A stretch of DNA of 64,000 bases from Cantharellus purpuraceus (taxonomy: Eukaryota > Basidiomycota > Agaricomycetes > Cantharellales > Hydnaceae), in assembly GCA_025174535.1 (NCBI GenBank), contig JALBUN010000002.1, positions 124,001 to 188,000 on the forward strand, given 5' to 3'. The notes below the pieces were generated by a model. The model searched no databases, was not told where the DNA came from, and saw only the letters and a program-made list of their open reading frames with translations. Every line of letters starts with the position of its first letter. The stretch's first letter is position 1. Shown here in pieces: positions 13,087 to 24,663 of this stretch. The translations under genes were made by a program, and so were the position numbers.

Positions 13087-14065
13087 GATCAAACTTGTCA
13101 AACGATATTGAGCCATTAAAATACCAGAGAATGAGACTGTATCGATAGACTAACACCATACAAGCATTTGTGCATTTTTCCTCCTCCAGGACCGTTTTGC
13201 ATAATTTTTGATAGCAACTACAATGACTTCCATGGAATCGAGCGAACGAGCACATTGTTGTGGATTGTCATGGACCTCACAGTCGGAGATGGCCAAATAA
13301 CTGGGACCTAAAGCGTATATGTTGCAAATTTTTCACCAGCCCTCTCTTTCACCTCCCTTAATGTCGAGCTAGAATGACTCTATCTGACATCGTCGATGGC
13401 ATCCGACTATGACGCATTGATGTCATTAGGTTATCCGTGCTACCTCGCACTGTAATGATAGGGTCCTTGATGACGGTAAGTGAACCGTCCATATTCTAAT
13501 CTTCTGTGACTTCGTGATGTATTTTCCGTAATTTGCGTTCGACACGGCAGTATCATAAGGGATGCAACGCCTAGTATCCTGAGACTGTCGCGATGAGACA
13601 AACCTTTACGTGGCTGATTCCTTCTTTCCTTCTTAAATTACTTCGCTATGCCATCATCTCACGTACTTGTGACAGGGCTAACTAACTGATGGTCTGCAGG
13701 CTGCAGGATTGTTCTTCTCTTTTCGTCATTCAAATGGATCCCCCACTGGTTCAACTAGTGTTGATCTTCGTGGCATTTGACTGTGAGTTTAAGATTCTGT
13801 GTTCTGTTTTATGATGCAATCATTACGGATGTAAATGGACACCTCAGTGGGTCTACTCGTCCGAGAGCGCATGAACCCCATGTGGATTCTTCCGTTGCCT
13901 TCCTTCTGACCCGAATGTTCAACTGCTTTATATTGGATATGCATGCTGACTTGCAGCACTTTCCCAGTTAATACACACATGATAAAATGATTTTGCTAGA
14001 TGTAAGCAGGCGGCACAGTATAAACAAATGGGTCCACCTTTAGAATTGAACAACCACTGCAAACG
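13087..14065. other. Convergent intergenic region
   Basis: About 980 bp between the 3' ends of the GH63 and epoxide hydrolase genes. Short open frames on both strands (such as 13777-13971) have no domain and no codon bias. I see no gene, repeat array or RNA gene. Confidence 0.4.
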
Positions 14066-15664
14066 TCATGTTGGCACTGGCAACAGACTTTTGTCGCGTT
14101 TTATGATGATCTCAGCGAAGCGACAAATATCGTTAACCAGCTGCTCGGGTCTGCGATGAGAGAACCAAGTCAGCATATGCTTGTGACTGGAAATAATAGT
14201 GTATATACTTTTCGTAAGCAGCAAAGTGACCACCCGATTCATGGTATTTGTGGTATACGAGCGGTTGTATCATATTATACCAGCTACCGTTTGATGAACC
14301 CATCGGTCAACAGTGTCTGCAACAAGGACAAAGGGTCAAACTTACTCTGCTGGAAACTTGAACAACTCTTTGGAGAATATAGACACTCCCAAAGGCACGT
14401 TGCTGTACGCTCGGGCAAGCTCAGAGAGCTCGCCATTGGGATCGTCGATCTTCGCTTCTTTGTAATACCGCACGCTGCCTACGGGACCTGCGTTTGAGAT
14501 CCAGTAAAGCATGACCCATGTCAGGATTTCATCAGGCGTCCATGGATATTCATCTGTCCACTTATGAAGTTTCTCATACATCCAAGCCAACAGCGCGGTC
14601 GGGGAATCCGTCAGCCCATATGCGACTGTCTTCACATGCTCTCAGGTTTTTATAAGTCAAGCGCCGTGTTGCATTACGAACCTGCGGCTTTGTACTATGT
14701 ATTCTCGCATATCCCATTTCGCTTTTGTCGAATTCTTGGCCATCCTTAAGATTTGCGATGTCGCGTTTCGAATAACCTCCTGGAAGCCCCATGAAACCAA
14801 GAACAGCTCTGAGAAGTTGTATGGGGTTGCGCAAAATGGTTGGCGGTGATACAAGGGGCAAATTTGAATGGGTCCCCCGGCAGCTGCTACTGTAATCGAG
14901 AGCCAGAGCTTTGACTATCATGGCTCCCCTAGACAAACAAGTAAGCCAGGACAAAGTTATAGGAATCCGTCAACAGTCACCAATCACCGCCTTGAGCAAT
15001 GTAATGATTGTACCCAAGCTTCTTCATAAGTTTATCAAACATGAGTGCCGTGGTCTTCAGCGCCAGTCCTGGGACTTTGCTGGCTTCTGAAAACGCATAG
15101 CCAGGTAGACTTTGCAAGGATGAGTAATGGTTGTCTTGCGTACTGTAGAGCTAGCCGTAAAAAAATCAACGTACGAAGGTGCGACTACGTGAAATGCAGG
15201 GTCCTTCGGATCTGATGGGTTTGTGAGAGGCTCTATGATCTTCATCACCTTTGAAATCGTCAACTGATGAGCCTGACTTCCCTCGCCTTTGCAAAGTGTA
15301 ATACCTCTAGAAAACTTCCAGGCCATCCGTGAGAAAAGAGGAGAGGGATAGCTTTAGGAATAGGAGATCGTTTGTGCACGAAATGGAGGGTCAAGACGCC
15401 GTGCGGATCCCCTGCGTCAATTTGCGTTGTGAACTGTGGCAACTTGGCGTTAATGTTGGCTTCAACATTGCGCCAGTCGAAAGATGTTTTCCAGTAGTCC
15501 ACAAGATTCTGAACATGCTGAGTAGGTGTACCATAGCTCCATTCTGTCTCAGCAGAAAGCTCCACGTTCTGAGGAAATCGAGCGAGATTTAGACGATTTC
15601 GAAGATCAACAAGGGTACTATCCGAGACTGATATGCTAAAAGGCAGGACCTCAGCAGATGCCAT
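14066..15664 (-). CDS. Epoxide hydrolase (EHN domain, microsomal-type alpha/beta hydrolase)
   Basis: Predicted to open epoxides to diols. The protein starts MASAEVLPFSISVSDSTLVD and continues with an EHN domain (LRNRLNLARFPQN, then WSYGTPTQHVQNLVDYWK, DWRNVEANINAKLPQF). The oxyanion-region motif LLFSHGWPGSFLE lies near 15330. Joining HYIAQGGD to WGAMIVKALALD across the intron at about 14985-14927 gives the nucleophile-elbow Asp in GGDWGAM. The cap region and AYGLTDSPTALLAWMYEKLHKW follow. The catalytic His is in HESGGHFAAYEKPEQLV (about 14250-14140). The gene ends LLPVPT at TGA 14066-14068. All triad-bearing segments are present and in frame after splicing. Its upstream flank carries repeat-like sequence (15744-16260), which could affect its promoter. 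Confidence 0.88.
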
Positions 15665-15743
15665 GGAAAGGACAGCCTATACCGTAGTACTGCTTTCTCG
15701 ACTCACGGCGCAGGTCCAGTTGTTTGGCGTCGGATAGTCTTTA

Positions 15744-16260
15744 CCGCCCAGCAGGAGGACCTCAACAATCCCCCAGGATGTCGGAGCCTGAAAATCATGA
15801 ATCTGGGACATTTTGCCCAGACATAAAGTCACGATTATCGACCGTCTTTGCCTAGATGGGGGGCCTGCATAACCTCAGTCTACACGGTATCAGTGTAAAG
15901 ACTGAGGGGAAAAAGACGGAGGTATTACCTCTGGATATACTACTTATTATGGGTGTATGTGGGCTCATGATCTATTTCCAACACTCAGAGCGAAAAGAGA
16001 CCCCCTATGCAGAATCGAACCCGCAACCGCGACTAACGTCGTACCGCCCAGCCAACAAAACCTCGGCATGTTCCCGGACTTACCCTAGGCATATGGATCA
16101 AAGAAAATTGCACGGGCAGACGGATGAGACTAAAGCGCGTTTTGGGGTAAAATTTGCCTGGATTGCCCCAGGTGTAAGGCCCTCCAAGACCTCAATGTTT
16201 CAATCCTGCCCGGACAAGGCCCAGAGATCTTGGGGGATTGTCGGGGGTCTTCTAGCAGGG
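15744..16260. repeat. Inverted ~30 bp arms flanking 450 bp, possible transposon relic
   Basis: The complement of 15744-15775 and the plus strand at 16231-16260 both read TGGGGGATTGT followed by similar G-, T- and C-rich sequence, about 24 of 30 matched by eye. They lie in opposite orientation. Each arm has a purine run ending GGGGGAT directly before TGT. That fits either a polypurine tract/LTR start of two degraded retroelement fragments facing outwards, or the terminal inverted repeats of a short non-autonomous element. No transposase or reverse transcriptase is visible. The sequence right of 16260 (to about 16560) has no gene and may be the rest of the element. Confidence 0.35.
16001..16056 (-). 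other. tRNA-like relic (box A and box B, no valid fold)
   Basis: On the minus strand, TGGCTGGGCGG (16054-16044) resembles a pol III box A. GGTTCGATTC (16021-16012) matches box B. The spacing is about ten bases shorter than in a tRNA, and the anticodon-like hairpin CGAC..GTCG closes on only four bases. The ends do not pair as an acceptor stem. It is therefore a degraded tRNA or a tRNA-derived element, not a functional tRNA. Confidence 0.3.
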
Positions 16261-16720
16261 AATCGTATCAATTACCGAGAATAACGCTCGCGGGACCGGC
16301 CTACTCGCTAGCTATTTGGTTGTTCAAATCATAGTGAGAACTTTGCGAGATTGCCTAGGATAATAAGTACACTGACGAGTATCGACAAAGTCGAGGGGAT
16401 AAAGATAACCTACGGCTAGCGCGTCGCAACAGTCAATGAGGGCGCATACAGTTCCTTGAGTCCTTGTCGACAGACTCAGGAGAAGTCAATATCGGTAGAG
16501 TTGGTGGGCTGAGCTCGGATGTGAAACAGTTAATGTTGTCGGAGTGCTTGATCTTCGGCCATCATGCGCGTGTCAAATCTGAATATGGCAGACTCCAATC
16601 TTACTGACGTGTATAGAGGTCCGACACACAACACAACGGAATTGGTTGAATAAATGAGATGATGTCGACAGGCTTAGAAAACAAATAGTTTCAGCACCTA
16701 CTGGCACCGGGACACTTGGT

Positions 16721-19099
16721 CTACGATTGAGCCTGTTTCTCCCCCTGGTCCCCGTTCCCATCAAAACTTCCTCTGCCGCCTCGATATCCTAAAATACGCC
16801 ATGTCATCGACGCATCAACAGTCACCAAAATCAAGAGATTTACCTCTCTCTCCTCTCCCGCGACCTCGGAAGTCACCACCACGACCTCGGAAATCACCCC
16901 CACGACCTCGGAAGTCACCCCCACGTCCACGGTCTCCCCGGTATCCTCCTCTACCTCTGAACTCTCCATCACCACCTCTCCAACCACTACCAAATGAATC
17001 AGTACCTCCTCTTCCACGGTATCCTTTATCATCAAATAATAAATTAGTTCCATTCAACTGAGCAACATATGAAAAAACAAAAAGAACATGGAACATACCA
17101 CCCCTGTACTCTCCACCCCGATCACCTCTGAACCCACTTCTGCCCCTTCCGCGTTCACTCCCCCGGAGTTCAGAACGGGAATCAGACTGTCTGCCTCTAC
17201 TATTCTTCGCTACAACAAATCCATCTTCATCCACTTGGGTATTGTCGCGTGCAGTCGTACCATGTGGAGTGACAGCATTGGCATCACCGTTGACCGTCGG
17301 AGTAGCATCGGGAGACTCTCTCTGCTCAGGCACTTGGCTAACTTCTGCTACGGGAGTGGCGTCTTGTGGTAAGGCTTCGGGAGTCGCCGCGCCTGAAGTA
17401 CCAAATTTTGCATGTAAGCTGTTAATAGACGGCAGCCCATCACCATCATCTGCTGCCCAATCTAGAGCCGCGCTGACTGCTGATAACGGAGGCTACAATA
17501 CGGAGTCAAAAGTATACTTGTCAAACAAATGAGACTCACCTCATCCAAATGCTTGGGTGCACCATCTACATCGAGGGGTATTCCAGTATCAATGATAGTT
17601 AACCCTGCGGGTGCTTCGACCTCTGGTGGAATAACCGCTGTTTCTGGAGAATCTTGGGGCTTCTCCACCCACTCCGCACCATGCTCGAATGATGCGGCTT
17701 CCAACTCGCTTTCCTGCATGAAATGGAAGCTGCCGCCTGATGACGCGGGTACCACACCCTCAGGAGCTAATGGTGGCGATTCCACAGCAACGGTACTGCT
17801 AATGACTTCTTCGACGATCGGTGGCTGTACATCTTCCTGAGGCATAGCCTCCTCTGGAGTTGGAGTAGGATCGCGCTCCAAGGGGGGATTCCGATGCGTG
17901 TTAACAACTTCCAATAGGCGAGTATCTTTATATCCACCTCTGGTCAGACCAAGCTAATGTATTAGAAATAAATAAAAATCTCACACGCAATCCCGTCCAT
18001 GTCACCTTGTCCAAATAGTAATCCACTGGCAATTTCCTCCTTCTTGGGACATTCGGGACCCAATAACGTATCAGCTGTGGCATACAGGGCATGGCGTTCC
18101 TTTTCATCGATAGCAAGCGCAAACGTTGTTGGATTTGAAGCCGAAAGAAGAGACGAGACACGAAGAAGGGACAAGATTTCAGACAGCCGCTGCTCGTGTG
18201 CAATCTAAACGAAAATGGGCGTGAGTGTGTGCCATAGTGCCAGCAAGAGATACAAACCCACCGATGCATCAGAAATAGCAGTCGCAATGCGGTCGTTGGT
18301 GGCCTTTTCCTTCTCCTCGCGTTGTTTTGCACGTTCTTTCGCTTCCTCCGCCTCCAGAGTCTATACATAGGGAGGAGAACAACATAGTTGTTCAAATCAA
18401 GCTTAGGGTAATGCAAGGACACTAGGCGAAGGTACATGCCTCAATAGCTTTCCTTGTCTCCTCCAACTCTCGGACTGCACCTTGAATAGAAGGCAAGGTT
18501 GCCACCGACTTCCTCTGGTCTTCGTTGAGTTCAGACGGAGGCTTTGAGGAGTAGACGGCTATTCGTGACTAAGGGTATTGCATCCATTTCATGTCAGTCA
18601 TATAGATGGTTACATTCAAAACATGCTTGTGAAGGGTGTATGCAACTTCGCAGAGGGTGAAAGGCAACTGCATACGGCCCTCCGATAGGGTCTAATGAAA
18701 AGCCCATAGTCGCGCCGACGACCGTTCACAGATGAAAAGGAGCTTCGAGTTACTCACGAGTTTCTTGGTTTGCACTTTTATTCTTTTATTCAATAGTTCC
18801 ACAGCCGGACTTGCTTTCTTGGATTTATCTTTATCCTGGACAACCTCTTGAACCGGCACCAACGGCGCAGCTTCAGCTGCCTCCTCCACAGCGTCCTTCT
18901 TGACGTCCACCTCTTCAGGAAGTTTCTCTTCGACTGAGTTTGCTTTCGAATCAGGGATGGCTAAGATAGACTCTGCGGAAAGAGCATCGGCCACTCTTGG
19001 CTTGATCACAGACTTCCGCTTTTTCTTTTGGGATTTGGAAAGCGAAGGGGGTGGCGGTGCGCCAGGAACGATGCGTTTCACTGGGGCAATGTCGGCCAT
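16721..19099 (-). CDS. Caprin-like RNA-binding protein (HR1-like coiled coil, RGG tail)
   Basis: Starts MADIAPVKRIVPGAPPPPS with a basic, Lys-rich N-terminus. Next comes a charged helix spliced from several exons: VELLNKRIKVQTKKL, then RIAVYSSKPPSELNEDQRKS, SIQGAVRELEETRKAIETLE and EEAKERAKQREEKEKA. The spacing of Lys/Leu and the LNEDQ.AV-like block resembles the caprin family homology region 1. An acidic disordered middle follows (PEEAMPQEDVQPPIVEEV onward), and a C-terminal RGG box rich in GGDFRGR repeats. The last exon gives GYRGGRGSFDGNGDQGEK and ends at TAG 16721-16723. Family knowledge suggests binding of mRNA and a role in translation or stress granules. The RGG tail and coiled coil are seen directly; the caprin assignment is inference from the pattern, not a search. 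An alternative is an unrelated RGG-tailed coiled-coil protein. Confidence 0.68.
16861..16923 (-). repeat. Three tandem 21 bp units encoding the RGG box
   Basis: Three consecutive 21 bp units begin at 16861, 16882 and 16903 (plus-strand CGACCTCGGAAGTCACC and variants), differing at only a few bases. On the coding strand they specify repeated GGDFRGR. The near identity suggests recent expansion by slippage or unequal crossing over within the caprin-like gene. Confidence 0.85.
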
Positions 19100-19223
19100 G
19101 TTTTAATGCGGGGAGAGCGTTATGTTGGCAACCGTGGTAGACCTGCGTGTAATGTCAAAGCGAGCGGCTGTTAAATGAGAAAAAAAAAGTCACATGGTCA
19201 CATCACGCATCTTACTTACGATC
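19100..19223. promoter_or_regulatory. 124 bp divergent promoter of caprin-like gene and SPO11
   Basis: Only 124 bp separate the two start codons, so both promoters and 5' leaders must overlap. It contains a poly-A run (about 19180-19189) and a direct repeat GTCACATGGTCACAT (about 19190-19204). No TATA box is obvious. Confidence 0.55.
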
Positions 19224-21341
19224 ATGGACCAAACCTCTACAGAACCTTTTGTTCTGGACTGGGACTTCGATATTGAAGATGCCTGTTTCTCTTGCTCTGT
19301 TGATGAGACTGTTTCTGACACTCAACCTGGAATGCCAAATGTAACCGACCTGTATCGAACAACTGCTCCACTCAGTTCACTGATGAAGCCCGAGACCTTG
19401 GACCTCTTTCGTATCTTATCTGACACCAGCGACACGTCTTCTACCTCGGATGATGATGAGAATCAAATAGTAGCCTTTGATTCCGACAACGAAAATATTT
19501 CTGAACGCTTGGCCACGGATGATGCAAGGGGAAGGTATTAATAGACTTAGTAAGAAAATGCCTATATCACTAATAAGATGATCCCGCATAGGATAATTGC
19601 TTCCCTTGAACATCTTATACTTTCTTCTTTAGAGCAGTTTGGTACGAACACAATCGAGCTGGAAGTAGTCAACTGCACGAAGACAAAGGAAGACGGGTAC
19701 CAATTTCCTATGTGTAATTCTTATGTTTCAACATATCTACTACAGTTCCCCTGTTCATCGTGTTCTCAATTGGCCGAAAAAGGCAAAAAGTGGCAGCTTC
19801 AAGAGCTTCGGTCACTATTCGTATTGATGTTGAGCTTGTGATACTAACATAACTTCAAAAGCACGTCTATTTCGCGTTGTCGATTTGATTCATGAGGCTT
19901 TGCTAACCAACATTCCAACGACTAAACGGTAAGCTTCCTGCAATCAGGATATGCTGTCATTTATTTTCTACTTTCTAGTGACATCTTCTACAAGGATGTG
20001 TCCCTTTTCAAGACCCAATCTGTTGTGGACGACGTGCGAGAACACTGACTGTCCCGATACTAATAAAGCTGACCTTACACAAACTAGCTCGTTGATGATC
20101 TGGCCGCGACGCTTGAAGTCTCGCGTGGGGATCTCAATGTTGTTAGTAATGCAGTCTCGTAACCTCCCTGTCAAAGCTCATGCCTTTCCAGAGGGCTTCT
20201 CCAAAGGGGCTCTTCTTCGGAACTGGTTTGAGCATTCATTTGAAACGAGGTGGCATCGTCCATGGCACGAACGCAGAAGTGCGTGTTCTTGACGGTCGCT
20301 AACACCTGTCCAACTCTGGTCATGTAGGGTGCGCTGATACCAGCAAGTGTGGATATTTCCCATCTACAAGTGTCAGAGACGGTGTCATGGGTACTGATCG
20401 TGGAAAAAGAAGTAAGAATGTAGAGACAAGTTTGCAAACTGCTATGTCTAAGTTCGCGTAGGCTGTGTTCCAGACACTATGTAGGGCTAGTTTGACTTCA
20501 CTTTCGTGCTGTCCTGGCCCTGGCCTCGTTATAACTGTGCGACTTCTTGGCTCATTCTCCCTGCCTGTGGTCCACTTACTTTCGAACGTGCAGGGAAAGG
20601 GATACCCCGATCTGGCGACTCGTGAACTCGTCGGCCACTTATCCAATATTCTTCCGACATCGTGCGTCCCTCCACTTCTGTTTTCTATTCTGCATCTCAT
20701 TTGGTCAACTTTTCAGAGTTCCTATACTCGCACTTGTTGATGCCGATGCATACGGACTCGATATATTATCAGTGTATAAATTTGGAAGTCAAAAACTCAG
20801 CTACGAAGGGGCTAAAACAACTGCTCCACGAGTAATCTGGCTGGGAATATGGAGTAGCGAATTATCCAGGTAGATGTGACTGCTTACTGTGCAAGGAATG
20901 TTAACGCACAATCAGGTAGTTTGGGTATCGACAAAGACGAACTCCTTCCTTTGACAAATCACGATCATAAGAAGGTTGTTCTAGATAGCTGACTCCTGAT
21001 TAACTCGTGTATAATGAATGTTTGTCTTATGCAGGCTCTACAGATGCTTAAACGCAATGACAAGATGATGCCGAAACAATGGAGGTAACAGTCCTCTTTA
21101 GTTGCTCCAAACTCTTGTTTATCAAGTCTTGATTCCCAGAACAGAGATTTCACACATGCTACACTCCCGTCGTAAAGCCGAAATTGAAATCATTTCGTCT
21201 GCCTTGAAGGTCGCATTGCAGACTGATGAACCGATACATTCATTTTTGCAACCGCATTTCGAAGAAGGCGATGTCATTGCTAACTATCCCCTGGTCCAAT
21301 ACCTAATTCCGAAATTGAACTTTTGGGTGAAAGCTGTCTGA
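19224..21341 (+). CDS. SPO11: Spo11 meiotic recombination protein (topoisomerase VI A family)
   Basis: Nuclear enzyme that makes meiotic double-strand breaks through a tyrosine-DNA linkage. After an acidic N-terminus (MDQTSTEPFVLDWDFDIED, about 90 residues of disordered Ser/Asp-rich sequence), the winged-helix part reads RLFRVVDLIHEALLTNIPTT then KRDIFYKDVSLFKTQ (about 19975-20020). The Tyr of RDIFYKD aligns with the family's catalytic tyrosine. The Toprim part reads VASTKGLFFGTGL-like sequence, VLIVEKEAVFQTL (about 20395-20475), GKGYPDLATRELVGHL, and the metal-binding LVDADAYGLDIL (about 20735-20765). The C-terminal domain ends YLIPKLNFWVKAV. About ten short introns are needed. All hallmark residues are in frame, so it looks functional. 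An in-frame ATG at 19194 could extend the protein by ten residues. Confidence 0.92.
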
Positions 21342-21541
21342 CCGTCCTCACACCATCATGTCATCATATGCAGCTAGAGGTTTTGTACGTAAGATCAAAC
21401 AACTGGGATGAGACATTATATTGAACACTAGTAGTGATGTCCATGTTACATGAAAGTCCGATATGCAAAAATGATGGGTTCAAAGTAGGCATTAGAAATA
21501 CTGGCGTATGTGAGAAATTAGAGAAGTTCATCGAGTGTGCG

Positions 21542-24500
21542 CTAGTTGGCATCGTCTGGTGCAGGTGTAGCAGCCGGGTTACGGTCTTTGGCTTTTATTA
21601 TCATTCTTCTCCTGCAGCAGGAGCATAAAGGAAGCTTTAAACCGACAAGTCGGAACTGAGACAACGAAGTTTGAGAAAACGCCCGATACGATAGGGTTAT
21701 GTCGACTTACCATCTTCAAGAATCCGGCCGAGTTCCGTAGCGAGGTGGTGAATATATTTATCTTCCTCACGTAAGATACAGCCCAGACGTAAGATTGATG
21801 CGCCTGCGAAGGATAAACCACTGCAAAAGCAGGTAGGAGCTAAATGTCCAGATCAGAAACAAGCGTGTAGCATTGACGTGCAAAGTCACTGACAATAACG
21901 GAATGAGGCTCGATAGTCCGGCTCCTCAACCGCAATTCTGACGATGTTCTTGGCTGCAGATACAGTCTTAAGGCAGTTCCTTTTCTCCCAGTCGGTAGCG
22001 TACTCCAGGTCCGCAGAAGAAATGATTCGTTGCGTGCATGCCATGTGAACCTATGAACCGTTATTGTCAGTTCTTCATAAGGGTATAGATGCGATCTCAC
22101 AGTCATATAACCGTAATTTCGTTGAACCGGTAGGGTCTGTCGCATGTAGTGCCCCCGAGAAAATTTCGGGGCTGTCAATGCGATTGGCTGCAGCCTGCCA
22201 AGAGTAGGACTGCGCAGATGACTTACCCAACACGGCATCCCATTCAGCTTCCCAAGCATCCATGCGCACCCTTCCTTCCTGTAAGTGGCGTTGGCAGCGT
22301 GGATCGTCCGAATCTGTACAGGGTAGTGTATCGAGAATATGATATTCCATGAGCAAGAGTTCAACAGCCGATACCAGCTGTATGTCGCTGGTATTCGAGA
22401 GACGATGGCGCAGTAACGTGTCTCGCGCGCCCTTGACAGTTTTTGGATGTCCAGTCATGGTTTGCCTCAAAATGAGGTGTTTAGATCAGGCCTCTACAAC
22501 CTATTTTCGCATACTTACCTTCCAATGCCAAACGATAGCCTGATAAAGCAGTAACATTAGCACCAAAGTATCCAGAAATAAATGATCAACATAGACTCAC
22601 TGGTACTCTGGGGTAGCATTTTTGTAAAAAGCTGACCATGAGATGTGAAGAATTCAAAAACTTGCCAAATGCAAAAAGAGCACACCAAACCCGAGCGGAA
22701 GATACAAGGATTTGCGCTTCTTCCGTATCAACGCCATATGCATCGGAAGCCAACTTCGACAGTGCTTTGTGAATACCCATCTCGACACCACATCTGATTG
22801 CATGACCTGTGTGGATGTCTCAGCATGTAAGCTAATTCGGATATCGGCTAATGAAGCAGACCAGTAACGATCCAGCATGTGCCACCGGTTGATTCGCTCC
22901 ACGCTGACAGTAATAACTATTTTGTATAAGCAACGAGTCACACAAGAGGTGATAAAATGATGGACGAACAAGACCCTGTATGACTTCCAAATCTCTCACA
23001 CGCTGAAACATGGATTCCTTGGCTCGTGCCATTGATTCGTCCCACAATGCGAGTTGCAAATCGCTTGGTTTGTTGCCTCCATCTCTTGCCTAATCAAAAT
23101 AAGTGAGTCCCGTGTGGTATTGTACAGGCGATGTGACCTTGCCTTTACAGCCGCCATAAGAAGACAACAGAGGCAGAATGGGCTACGACGCAGTAATGAA
23201 TCGAATGTGTCCAGCCTGGGTTCGAACATAGGCATCTTCGCATGACAGAATTCGAAAAAACTGACAGGAGTTGTTAATATGCCATTAAGCAATATAAGTG
23301 GGTCATCTCTTACAAGTCAAATAGGTACTTTGCTTCACTTCTCGATAACAGACCTCGCTCGCCTATGAATGACTCCTCTTCCACGCCGAATGTTTTAATG
23401 TAATCATCCGGGTTCCAAGCACGACCTGTGTCCTCCCGTAGCACTTGTCGGGCAAACAGTCTCCGCCCTTGCTGCCCGGTTGCTTGGTCAGGTTGATTAT
23501 CATTCGAGGCCCATGTCACCATTGTGGTATCACTTCCGCCTGAATTACCATTCAGTATGAGCTAATGAAAATATCAACAGATGAATAGATCGCACCGTCA
23601 TCAACTTTCGGTCTTGTTGTGTCTGACCCTTCTGATGATTTGGTGTCTGACTTTGTGGAGTCCAGAGTACCAGAGGGACTGGACCCTGATGTTCGTCGCG
23701 AAGCATCAGTGCGGGAGCCCTTAACAAAAGATGAGTGTGGTTGATTTGCACCATGTGAGCGCGTAGATGAGCTGAGAGAGGAGTCTGAAGGAGTTGAATA
23801 GGGCGAAAGCAGGGATTGGATTGAGAGCAGCGGGGTTTCCAATTTGACTAATTCAGATGGAAGATGTGACAATTGTGAGTCCTCGTCAGCTTGTTCATCT
23901 GTCCATGGACGGCTGAACGAAGGTGGAGGCACACTCTCTTTACGAAGCGAAGGTGGCTTGTGAACTGGATATTGTTTAAAGAAAGAAGGCAGTCTATGGA
24001 AGAGAACAATGTCTGTTACCTTGGTCTGCATCTAAGGGACTGGTGGCAGTGGACTTGGGAGAGTTTACTGGGCGACGTCTCAGCTCATACAATATTTCCT
24101 GGATTGAATCATGCATCTGTGATTGAGTGGCTTGCATGTACTCCATTTTCGCTTCCATGGAAGTAATGCGACTGATCAATGCGGTGCACGATCACTTTAA
24201 TTGAGAATTGATGCAGGGTAGGATATCGCTTACCTTGTTGTCGGTACAATAGGTCCTTTCATTTGTTGCACCTTTTCGAATACACATTCTACCCCGGCAT
24301 TCTTACATCGCATGCACGGAGAGCCTTTGTCTGGTCCGTCGCAGCGCATCTTCTGTCTAAGAAATGTTCGCTAACTCGTTCACATCAATATCTTTATGAA
24401 TACCTTCTGCATGTATTGCATGCCCCTAAAAAATCGGGTATATCAACTCCCAAGCAGTCATTCAGTTCGCTTATGAGACATACTGTTTACTCGCAGAGCA

Positions 24501-24663
24501 GAACGCTGCTCCATGGGTAGCTTCGTGGTGCTCTGTTGTCAAATCAGCTGTTAGTTAAAGCATACCCGAGCTGGTAGCATACAAGTTGTTGGGGAGGATT
24601 GCCCAATGGCAAAATCTGTCTTTTGCGCTTGAGGGATCCGGCGGGAGGCTCAGCGCTGGCCAT
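21542..24663 (-). CDS. Zn2Cys6 (Gal4-type) transcription factor with fungal-specific domain
   Basis: Begins MASAEPPAGSLKRKRQ. Splicing across the intron at about 24412-24365 joins GACNTCRR to QKMRCDGPDKGSPCMRC then KNAGVECVFEK. That restores the C-x2-C-x6-C half and the following cysteines of a binuclear zinc cluster. Next come a dimer-type helix (SRITSMEAKMEYMQATQSQM), a Ser/Pro-rich linker (KPPSLRKESVPPPSFSRPW), and the fungal transcription factor middle domain. This domain includes RGLLSRSEAKYLFDL, FFEFCHAKMPMFEPRLD, RSPFCLCCLLMAAVKARS, and HRLSNTSDIQLVSAVELLLM further on. The last exons read FAGASILRLGCILREEDKYI and IIKAKDRNPAATPAPDDAN, stopping at TAG 21542-21544. It is nuclear and sequence-specific by family; its targets cannot be told from sequence. 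Confidence 0.86.

Noticed and set aside
16001..16056. Functional tRNA gene
   Set aside because: No acceptor stem, a four-base anticodon-like loop, and too short a box A to box B distance.
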